Of a stretch of DNA of 5,817 bases, positions 1-5,817 are shown piece by piece; the stretch's first letter is position 1, and each line of letters opens with the position of its first letter. The DNA is taken from NCBI GenBank assembly GCA_903879995.1, contig CAIRNW010000108.1:1-5817 (forward strand), in the 5' to 3' direction. The notes under the pieces were generated by a model. The model was not told the origin of the DNA. It searched no databases and worked only from the letters and a program-made list of their open reading frames with translations. Source of the DNA: an uncultured Bacteroidota bacterium (GTDB lineage Bacteria; Bacteroidota; Bacteroidia; Chitinophagales; Chitinophagaceae). A program made the translations under genes and the position numbers.

Positions 1-351
1 CGTGATGGTGATAGTTACTCCTGTGCAAGGGGAGGTAGTTGTCAATGTAAATGTTGCATTGCCTGAACAACCCGCTGCACTCTTTGCGGTGACAGTGTAA
101 GAGCCCGCTGCCAGATTTACAAATTGTCCGGTGGCCTGAAAAGTTCCACCATTGAGGCTATAAGTATAGGGCCCTGTTCCTCCAGAGGCTGTGGCAATAA
201 TAGTACCGTTTGCAGTTGTTCCTGTGGGGTTGGTTGTATTGGCGGTCACAGTAACGGTTATTCCTTGGCAGGGATCACTGGGTACTGGACTATCTTTTCC
301 GCAACCAGCTACCAGTAGACTCAACATGCTGATAAAAATTATTCTTTTCAT
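1..351 (-). CDS. SprB-repeat lipoprotein, N-terminal part (runs off left edge)
   Basis: Reading the minus strand from the ATG complementary to 349-351 gives 117 uninterrupted codons that continue past the window edge. The N-terminus is a lipoprotein signal peptide: MKR, a hydrophobic stretch, then lipobox LVAGC with Cys17 as the lipidation site, followed by GKDSP. The mature part is rich in Thr, Gly and Ser. It contains the SprB-repeat pattern: ATASGGTGPYTYSLNGG at about residues 53-69, then FVNLAAGSYTVTAKSAAGC at 77-95. A new unit appears to start at 108 (PCTGVTITIT), echoing PCQGITVTVT at 27-36, so the repeat period is about 81 residues. SprB repeats are known from Bacteroidota surface adhesins, including the gliding adhesin SprB. 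Here the lipobox implies membrane anchoring, and a surface-adhesive or structural role is inference. It is transcribed divergently from the propeller gene. Total length and any C-terminal domain cannot be seen. Confidence 0.85.
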   Translation of the reverse strand, partial: MKRIIFISMLSLLVAGCGKDSPVPSDPCQGITVTVTANTTNPTGTTANGTIIATASGGTGPYTYSLNGGTFQATGQFVNLAAGSYTVTAKSAAGCSGNATFTLTTTSPCTGVTITIT

Positions 352-427
352 AGGGTAGAATTATCTTATGTGAAGTTAGGTAAGGATAGTTGGAAAGTAT
401 TAATTTCAACGTCTTTAAAATTACTTT
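352..427. promoter_or_regulatory. Divergent intergenic region, presumed promoters for both flanking genes
   Basis: This 76-bp AT-rich gap separates two divergent start codons, so promoters in both directions are expected here or just inside the genes. Measured against the Bacteroidota sigma pattern (TTG near -33, TAnnTTTG near -7), the only plausible match is on the minus strand. It is TTG (plus-strand 407-409), an 18-bp spacer, and TATCCTTA (plus-strand 381-388), which matches 4 of 6 defined bases of the -7 element; this would serve the lipoprotein gene. No convincing plus-strand match was found. Neither start codon has a recognisable Shine-Dalgarno sequence; the bases before the propeller ATG are A/T-rich, as is usual in this phylum. 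Exact sites are uncertain. Confidence 0.35.
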
Positions 428-3400
428 ATGAAACAATTGCTATCTGTTTTTGTACTGCTTGCATTTGCTGTGAGCGCCGTTGCGCAACCCAAAAAAATAA
501 AATCAACCCCAGTGAATGCTCCTTTGCTGGATGCAACCTTGCTTAGCGGTGTCAAGTATAGAATGATTGGTCCATTTCGGGGTGGACGAAGCGCAGCCGC
601 TGCAGGTAGTTTGCAATCCAGAAATACTTTTTATTTCGGGGCTACCGGCGGAGGTGTTTGGAAAACCACTGATGGCGGCAGCAACTGGAAAAATATAAGC
701 GATGGCTATTTTGGAAGTTCTATTGGGGCAATTGCTATTGCACCCTCTGACGAAAAAATAATTTATGTAGGAGAAGGGGAGAACACCATGCGTGGAAACG
801 TATCTGAAGGGTTGGGAGGTATTTGGAAAAGCGAAGACGCCGGAAAAACCTGGAAGAACATGGGATTGAAGGATGGCAGACATATCATCAATATTTTGGT
901 TCATCCAACTAATCCCTCTGTTGTATGGGCTGGTGTAATGGGTCACTTGTTTGGTCCTAATCAAGAAAGAGGTGTTTTTAAATCTACAGATGGAGGTCAG
1001 ACATGGAAAAGAACCTTATTTGTCAATGAGCAAACTGGTTGTAGTGACTTGGTGATTGATGCAGAAAATCCTGCTGTATTATACGCGGGAACCTGGCGTG
1101 TTATTCGTACTCCACATAGTCTGGAGAGTGGTGGCGAGGGAAGCGGACTATGGAAAAGTGTAGATGGCGGTGAAACATGGACTAATATTAGCGCTGCAAC
1201 AGGTTTGCCAAAAGGGACCTGGGGAATTGTTGGAGTTGCGGTAGCTCCCTCAAATTCCAATAAACTTTATGCAATTATTGAGAATGAAAAAGGAGGTCTT
1301 TATAGCAGCAGCGACGCCGGAGAAACCTGGACCCTCCAAAGCAATGATAATAATATTCGTCAGCGTGCCTGGTATTACACCAAAGTGTTTGTGGATCCCA
1401 AAAATGAAAATGTGGTGTATTGCCCTAATGTAGGGTTTATGAAAAGTCGCGACGGTGGAAAAACTTTTCAATCTTTACGAACTCCACACGGAGATCATCA
1501 TGATCTGTGGATTGATCCACAGGATGGAAAACGGATGATTGTAGCGGATGATGGTGGTGCACAAGTGAGTTTTGATGAGGGGCAAAACTGGAGCACCTAT
1601 ATGAATCAGCCTACTGCTCAGTTATATAGGGTTAGTACGGATAATGCCTTTCCGTATCGCGTGTTGGCTGCACAGCAAGATAATTCTACGTTACGACTTC
1701 GCTCTTCAACTTATGGAAGTTATATCACTGAGCAAGATTGGGAACCTACTGCTGGGTCAGAAAGTGGTTATGTGGTTGCTGATCCACTCAATCCTAATAT
1801 TGTGTATGGCGGAAACTATGGAGGATATCTTTCAAGATTTGATCATACAACCGGGGAGAACAGGGCCATCACTGTTTGGCCGGATAATCCTATGGGAGCG
1901 GGTGCTGATGTGCTCAAGTATCGATTTCAATGGAACTTCCCCATCTTTTTCTCTCCCCATGATCCTAAAAAATTATACTGTGCGGGCAATGCCTTGTTTG
2001 TGACTACAAATGAGGGGGCTAGTTGGAAACAGTTATCACCTGATTTAACTACAAACGATAAGTCCAGACAGTATTCAAGTGGAGGTCCCATTACCAAAGA
2101 CAATACTTCTGTTGAATATTATTGCACCATTTTTACTGCAATGGAAAGTCCATTGGAAAAAGATCATATTTGGACGGGCAGTGATGATGGGCTAGTTCAT
2201 TTCAGTAAAGATGGAGGTGCAAATTGGAGTAACGTGACTCCAAAAGGAGTTCCCCAATGGATGATGTGGAATGCCATTGAAGCAGACCCCTTCAGAAAAG
2301 GAGTTATTTACATTACCGGAACACGCTATAAGCTGGATGATTACACGCCTTATATCTATAAAACAGAAGACTATGGCCAAAATTGGCAGTTAATTACCAA
2401 TGGAATCCCAGCACAACACTTCACCCGTGTGATGCGCGCTGATCATAAAAGACCAGGTCTACTCTATGCCGGAACTGAATTTGGGATGTATGTGAGTTAT
2501 GATGGTGGCGCTAATTGGCATTCCTTCCAGTTGAACTTGCCAATCACACCCATCACTGATCTTACCATAAAAAATAATGACCTGGTGGTGGCTACGCAAG
2601 GCCGATCACTTTGGATTTTAGATGATCTGTCCATGGTGCAGCAATTAGATCCCAACTTGACTGCTAAGAACATGCACGTTTATCAAATCAATGATGCATT
2701 TCGCGTGTCTGCCACTTCCAGTCGTTGGGGTGCTGCAAGTGTTCCAGCAAATAGTGCCATGAATCCACCTAAAGGAGTAGTAGTTAATTATTGGGTTAGG
2801 GCTGTAGCTGATTCTACAAAAGCTTCCATTACAATTAGTAGTCCCGCAGGAAAAGTGATTAAAAAATTTGCAACAGGATCTAAAGAAAATCCTTTAACAA
2901 TCAAGAAAGGATTTAATCAGTTTGTTTGGGATTTGAAGTATCCCGAGGCTGAAAAGGCGGACGGATTGATCTTATGGAATGGTGTACCCTCTGGAATCAC
3001 TGCAGCTCCGGGAAAATATACTGCTCATATCCAAATAGGTTCCGATAGTACCACTGTTTCATTTAATTTGTTAGCTGATCCCAATTATAAGTGTTCGCAA
3101 GCTGATTATGAAGCACAGGTCTCATTCTTAGTTCAAGTACAAGAGAAATTTAACGAGACCATGAAGGCGATCCGTAAAATAAAAAATACACGACAGCAGA
3201 TAACTGAATACACGGCTCGGTTGGGTAAAACATGTCCGGCTGCCTTGAAAAATTTAGGGGATAGTCTTTCTAAGCGATTAACAGCTGTTGAAGAATTGCT
3301 ACATCAAACTAAAGCAAAGAGCGGGCAGGATGTGCTGAATTACCCCATTCGTCTTGATGATAAACTCAGTGGTGTGTTTGATATGGCAAACAGTGGAAAT

Positions 3401-3556
3401 ATGGCGCCTCCTCAACAAGCTCGTGATGTTTTCAGCGCGTTAGCGACACAAGTCGATGCTGCGCTTGCCCAATTGCAAGTGGTGCTTGGTGAAGGATTGC
3501 AGTCGTTTAATAAAATGATTGTTGAGCAGCGTTTACCCGTGATAGTGGCCGAGTGA
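428..3556 (+). CDS. Secreted VPS10/BNR (Asp-box) beta-propeller protein
   Basis: Complete 1042-residue protein with a signal peptide (MKQLLSVFVLLAFAVSAVAQ, probable cleavage after about residue 20), so exported to the periplasm or beyond. It opens with the family signature YRMIGPFRGGRSAAAAG (44-60). Eleven Asp-box motifs of the S/T-x-D-x-G-x-x-W type follow, near residues 79, 134, 185, 243, 293, 339, 380, 525, 592, 645 and 689. They indicate one or two sortilin/VPS10-like beta-propellers over about 65-735. A histidine-rich HGDHHDLWIDP stretch lies at 354-363. After the propeller, residues about 780-885 resemble a FlgD-like Ig domain (KGFNQFVWDLKYPE, PGKYTAHI), and 885-1030 is mostly helical. 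No T9SS C-terminal sorting domain is apparent. Such proteins are often auto-annotated as glycosyl hydrolases, but I see no established glycosidase active site; ligand and activity are unknown. It is the first gene of a probable two-gene operon and a paralogue of the gene at the right end. Confidence 0.9.
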   Translation: MKQLLSVFVLLAFAVSAVAQPKKIKSTPVNAPLLDATLLSGVKYRMIGPFRGGRSAAAAGSLQSRNTFYFGATGGGVWKTTDGGSNWKNISDGYFGSSIGAIAIAPSDEKIIYVGEGENTMRGNVSEGLGGIWKSEDAGKTWKNMGLKDGRHIINILVHPTNPSVVWAGVMGHLFGPNQERGVFKSTDGGQTWKRTLFVNEQTGCSDLVIDAENPAVLYAGTWRVIRTPHSLESGGEGSGLWKSVDGGETWTNISAATGLPKGTWGIVGVAVAPSNSNKLYAIIENEKGGLYSSSDAGETWTLQSNDNNIRQRAWYYTKVFVDPKNENVVYCPNVGFMKSRDGGKTFQSLRTPHGDHHDLWIDPQDGKRMIVADDGGAQVSFDEGQNWSTYMNQPTAQLYRVSTDNAFPYRVLAAQQDNSTLRLRSSTYGSYITEQDWEPTAGSESGYVVADPLNPNIVYGGNYGGYLSRFDHTTGENRAITVWPDNPMGAGADVLKYRFQWNFPIFFSPHDPKKLYCAGNALFVTTNEGASWKQLSPDLTTNDKSRQYSSGGPITKDNTSVEYYCTIFTAMESPLEKDHIWTGSDDGLVHFSKDGGANWSNVTPKGVPQWMMWNAIEADPFRKGVIYITGTRYKLDDYTPYIYKTEDYGQNWQLITNGIPAQHFTRVMRADHKRPGLLYAGTEFGMYVSYDGGANWHSFQLNLPITPITDLTIKNNDLVVATQGRSLWILDDLSMVQQLDPNLTAKNMHVYQINDAFRVSATSSRWGAASVPANSAMNPPKGVVVNYWVRAVADSTKASITISSPAGKVIKKFATGSKENPLTIKKGFNQFVWDLKYPEAEKADGLILWNGVPSGITAAPGKYTAHIQIGSDSTTVSFNLLADPNYKCSQADYEAQVSFLVQVQEKFNETMKAIRKIKNTRQQITEYTARLGKTCPAALKNLGDSLSKRLTAVEELLHQTKAKSGQDVLNYPIRLDDKLSGVFDMANSGNMAPPQQARDVFSALATQVDAALAQLQVVLGEGLQSFNKMIVEQRLPVIVAE

Positions 3557-4473
3557 TGGGGAGTATAGTTGCCAGCAAGAAATGGTGTTTAGTTGCATTG
3601 TTGAGTAGTATTACTTTTTTTGCAACTGCCCAGGAAACCTCATTGCTGGTAGTAGGAATCATGCAAGATGGAGGACGTCCGCAACTGGGTTGTCTTAAGT
3701 CTTGTTGTAAGGATATGAGGCAAAGAGAATTTGTTTCTTCTATTGCGCTTATTGATTCCGCTCAACATATCTATCATTTCTTGGATGCAACGCCAGATAT
3801 TGCTTCACAGTTTCAATTAATCAACCAAGTACTGCCTACAACTTATAAACTGGGTGCTATTCTTTTGACACATGCCCATATCGGGCATTATACAGGTTTG
3901 CAATTTTTAGGACGAGAATCGATGAATGCAAGTCAAGTTCCAGTTTATACTATGCCTCGCATGGAGCGGTTTTTAACTGATAATGGGCCATGGAGTCAGC
4001 TTATTCGCTTGCAAAATATTCAACCTAAACGGCTTCATCCTGAACAAGTTTTTTTTCTGGGTAGTTTTCAAATCACCCCCGTACTGGTGCCTCATCGGGA
4101 TGAGTTTTCTGAAACAGTAGGGTACAGGGTAAAAGGTCCTCGTAAATCTTTTTTATTTATTCCAGATATTGATAAGTGGGAGAAATGGGATCGATCATTG
4201 GCTGCTGAAATTCAAAAAGTTGATTATGCATTTATCGATGGAACATTTTTTGCTGATGGTGAAGTAAATAGGCCGATGCGAGAGATTCCTCATCCCTTTA
4301 TCAGTGAAACTATTGCATTGCTTGACAGCTTACCACGTACAATACGCGAGCGCGTTTATTTTACGCATTTCAATCACACTAACCCTTTACTAAATCCAAC
4401 TAATCCTGATCGAATAAGCCTTGAAAAAGCGGGCTACCATTTTGCAACAACAGGAACAAGGCTGCCCTTATAG
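3556..4473 (+). CDS. Exported PqqB-like MBL-fold metallo-hydrolase
   Basis: A 305-residue protein starting at ATG 3556, which overlaps the upstream TGA as TGATG. An in-frame GTG one codon earlier (3553) is a possible alternative start. The ATG is preferred because it gives the typical stop-start coupling and a normal signal peptide: KK, then a hydrophobic run ending FFATAQE, with cleavage near residue 25. The fold assignment rests on several features. MQDGGRPQLGC with a CxxxCC cluster (Cys46, 50, 51) resembles the N-terminal Cys site of PqqB. LLTHAHIGHYTGL (103-115) is the MBL metal motif. VPHRDEFSETVGY (179-191), IPDIDKW (202-208), FIDGTFF (227-233) and THFNHTNPL (270-278) supply further candidate metal ligands. 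The usual HxHxDH reads HAHIGH (His106, 108, 111), so the Asp is Gly. Length fits PqqB (about 300), but PqqB is cytosolic and no pqqA, C, D or E is present. A role in PQQ synthesis is therefore doubtful; a secreted hydrolase or oxygenase is inference, substrate unknown. Confidence 0.88.
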   Translation: MGSIVASKKWCLVALLSSITFFATAQETSLLVVGIMQDGGRPQLGCLKSCCKDMRQREFVSSIALIDSAQHIYHFLDATPDIASQFQLINQVLPTTYKLGAILLTHAHIGHYTGLQFLGRESMNASQVPVYTMPRMERFLTDNGPWSQLIRLQNIQPKRLHPEQVFFLGSFQITPVLVPHRDEFSETVGYRVKGPRKSFLFIPDIDKWEKWDRSLAAEIQKVDYAFIDGTFFADGEVNRPMREIPHPFISETIALLDSLPRTIRERVYFTHFNHTNPLLNPTNPDRISLEKAGYHFATTGTRLPL

Positions 4474-4491
4474 CCCTGTTCCTGTTGGCAA
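4442..4491. terminator. Probable bidirectional terminator hairpin between convergent genes
   Basis: A long inverted repeat has left arm 4448-4463 (CAACAGGAACAAGGCT), an 8-nt loop at 4464-4471, and right arm 4472-4487 (AGCCCTGTTCCTGTTG). Fifteen of 16 positions pair. The exception is an A-C mismatch in plus-strand RNA that becomes a G-U wobble in minus-strand RNA, so the stem is fully paired for the right-hand gene's transcript. TTGC (4442-4445) and GCAA (4488-4491) extend the stem past a 2-nt bulge. The structure covers the stop codon of the MBL gene and begins 7 nt after the stop of the minus-strand gene. It lacks a long U tract on either side, though the plus-strand exit is A/T-rich, so termination strength is uncertain. 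Confidence 0.65.
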
Positions 4492-4498
4492 TTAATAA

Positions 4499-5817
4499 TT
4501 ACTGTCCAATAGGGCTGTACTCTTTGAACAGATTTACTTTTGTTTCCTCTACTTGTTTTTTGTACTCCACCCACTTTCCGGCAAAGAGGGTATTGATGGT
4601 TCCAATGATAGTACGAACAGCTTCCTCTGCATTTTGAATGAGTTTTTCTTCTTGCGTACCGGGGGCCATCATTTTAGCATTGATACTTTGCATGGCATTT
4701 TGCCATTCAGTCATCACAGTGACTTCAAACGGACTGCGGGTGATGCCTTGTTTATCAGAAGTTTTTCCATTGATACTTTCTCTGATCTTTTTGATCTCAT
4801 CCAAGATGGCATTACTTGTTTTTCTAAGTGAGTCTGCAGGTTTTCCTTCAACCCCTTTCAATTGGGCAATCATTTTATTGCATACTTCTTCTGCCTCATT
4901 CAAACGATCCATTCCCTCAGTTAATTTAGCACCCGTTTTTCGTAAGCGATCCAACGCACGACGTTGAGCTAATTTGATTTCGTTGCGATTACCAAGACGT
5001 GGATCGTCTTTAATTTGAAGGGTAGTCGAATCCATTTGTCCTGCGTAGGTCATTACAATCGTATATGTACCAGGCAGTACCTGATATCCACCTGGCTCTT
5101 GTGCCCCGGGTTGTGGCTTAGGAGATCCTGGCATCCGTACTCCCTTTTCCTCCATACCCCAATACATTCTATTAAAACCGGTGTCCACATTCCAGCGTAG
5201 TGAGCGGATTAATTGTTTCTCTGTATTGTAGATTCTAACGCTAACTGAATCCCCTCTGTTCGTTCTACCAAATCCACCTCCAAATCCTCTGCCTCCGCCA
5301 CCACCTGCACCTCTGCCTCCGCCACCGCCAGCTCCCATTGGGGTAACTTGGCTGGTAGCATTATCAATTGCTGGTGTAATAGGTTTTGTTGTAGCTGAAT
5401 CAGCTTTTTTAGGTTTATTGATATAAAAAGAAATAGCGGCACCACGGGGTCTGTTATCCGCATCCCAGATTCCCATCACACTCCATTCAAAACCATCAGC
5501 AGGTTTGTATTGTGCTTGTACTGCATCTGCTGCAGGGAAAAGGGTAATGTTTTTAGTAGGAGTTTTTGTTGTGCTTGCGGCTAGTTTACGCAAAGGACGT
5601 ATATCGTCCAGAATCCACAACGCTCTTCCAAATGTGGCAATTGCCAAATCAGCTTCACGTTCTTGAATGGCCAGATCATACGTAGAAACGGAAGGAAATC
5701 CATTTTTCCATTGTGAAAAATTTGCACCATTATCTACACTAATCCAAAGACCATGCTCTGTTCCAACAAAAATCAAATTAGGCTCAGTTGGATCCTGAAT
5801 CATACAAAGCGCATAAC
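4499..5817 (-). CDS. VPS10/BNR-type protein, C-terminal part (5' end beyond right edge)
   Basis: The frame stays open to the right edge. The Met at 5803 is internal: YALC precedes it in frame, and the alignment with the propeller gene continues through it. About 438 C-terminal residues are visible. Counting from that Met, residues 1-76 (PNLIFVGTEHGLWISVDNGANFSQW, then ATFGRALWILDD) match the last propeller blade of the 428-3556 product (LLYAGTEFGMYVSYDGGANW, TQGRSLWILDD), including one Asp-box, SVDNGANF. A FlgD/Ig-like region (about 85-265) ends in PGTYTIVMTYAG and LQIKDDPRL. It is interrupted by a Gly/Arg-rich insert at 157-180. A mostly helical C-terminal region (about 270-430) follows. It is a clear, diverged paralogue. 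A signal peptide is expected upstream but not visible. It is convergent with the MBL gene, 25 bp apart. Activity is unknown. Confidence 0.88.
   Translation of the reverse strand, partial: YALCMIQDPTEPNLIFVGTEHGLWISVDNGANFSQWKNGFPSVSTYDLAIQEREADLAIATFGRALWILDDIRPLRKLAASTTKTPTKNITLFPAADAVQAQYKPADGFEWSVMGIWDADNRPRGAAISFYINKPKKADSATTKPITPAIDNATSQVTPMGAGGGGGRGAGGGGGRGFGGGFGRTNRGDSVSVRIYNTEKQLIRSLRWNVDTGFNRMYWGMEEKGVRMPGSPKPQPGAQEPGGYQVLPGTYTIVMTYAGQMDSTTLQIKDDPRLGNRNEIKLAQRRALDRLRKTGAKLTEGMDRLNEAEEVCNKMIAQLKGVEGKPADSLRKTSNAILDEIKKIRESINGKTSDKQGITRSPFEVTVMTEWQNAMQSINAKMMAPGTQEEKLIQNAEEAVRTIIGTINTLFAGKWVEYKKQVEETKVNLFKEYSPIGQ
5264..5335 (-). repeat. Gly/Arg-rich low-complexity segment with a short tandem DNA repeat
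   Basis: Within the right-hand VPS10/BNR gene, 24 codons encode almost only Gly, with a few Arg, Ala and Phe (pattern GAGGGGGRGAGGGGGRGFGG). At DNA level the 17-mer CCTCTGCCTCCGCCACC occurs at 5286-5302 and again at 5310-5326, a 24-bp (8-codon) period, so the reading frame is kept whatever the copy number. The segment is locally GC-rich against an AT-rich gene. It probably forms a flexible linker or loop in the Ig-like region; the paralogue at 428-3556 has no equivalent. Confidence 0.75.

Noticed and set aside
124..318. 64-codon open frame on the plus strand, rich in Cys, Ser and Gly
   Set aside because: It is the antisense of the SprB-repeat lipoprotein; its Cys/Ser/Gly content arises from the complement of that gene's repeat codons.
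389..427. Plus-strand promoter (TTG at 390-392 with TAATTTCA at 401-408)
   Set aside because: The spacing is only 8 bp, against about 19 expected for the Bacteroidota promoter, and the -7 match is poor.
503..964. 153-codon open frame on the minus strand
   Set aside because: Lies wholly antisense inside the well-supported propeller gene, has no recognisable domain or signal and a composition typical of a shadow frame.
1644..2003. 119-codon plus-strand frame with hydrophobic runs
   Set aside because: It is the alternate frame of the propeller gene, which is intact and has matching Asp-box content on both sides.
428..3556. Glycosyl hydrolase activity for the propeller protein
   Set aside because: Asp-boxes are structural and occur in sialidases, sortilins and other propellers; no sialidase Arg triad or other catalytic set could be identified by eye.
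5209..5463. 84-codon minus-strand frame with an AEAEVQVVAEAEDLEVD run
   Set aside because: Out-of-frame reading of the Gly-rich insert of the VPS10/BNR gene; the repeat is explained by the 24-bp DNA period.
5801..5803. ATG as the start codon of the right-hand gene
   Set aside because: The frame is open to the window edge upstream, and homology with the other propeller protein continues through this Met, so it is internal and the gene is truncated by the window, not by mutation.

Overview
The window looks like Bacteroidota chromosome, probably a Chitinophagaceae-like member. This is an inference from four things: moderately AT-rich DNA, no clear Shine-Dalgarno sequences, a SprB-repeat lipoprotein, and long secreted VPS10/BNR (Asp-box) proteins of a type common in that phylum. 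No 16S or other taxonomic marker is present.

Layout. (1) Positions 1-351, minus strand: N-terminal 117 codons of a lipoprotein with SprB-type repeats; the gene runs off the left edge. (2) Positions 352-427: a short divergent intergenic region that must hold both outward promoters. (3) Positions 428-3556, plus strand: a complete secreted 1042-residue Asp-box beta-propeller protein. (4) Positions 3556-4473, plus strand: an exported PqqB-like metallo-beta-lactamase-fold protein whose ATG overlaps the previous stop as TGATG, so the two genes very probably form a translationally coupled operon. (5) Positions 4442-4491: a strong hairpin over the convergent 3' ends, probably a two-way terminator. 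(6) Positions 4499-5817, minus strand: the C-terminal part of a second VPS10/BNR protein, paralogous to the first, with a Gly/Arg-rich insert; its 5' end lies beyond the right edge.

All four gene products carry export signals or belong to exported families, so this is a cell-envelope or extracellular locus. No mobile element, tRNA, rRNA or CRISPR array is visible. The least ordinary point is the exported PqqB-like protein coupled to a giant propeller protein, with no PQQ pathway genes in view and with the canonical MBL aspartate replaced by glycine. A joint role of the pair, such as hydrolysis or scavenging of an extracellular substrate, is inference only.
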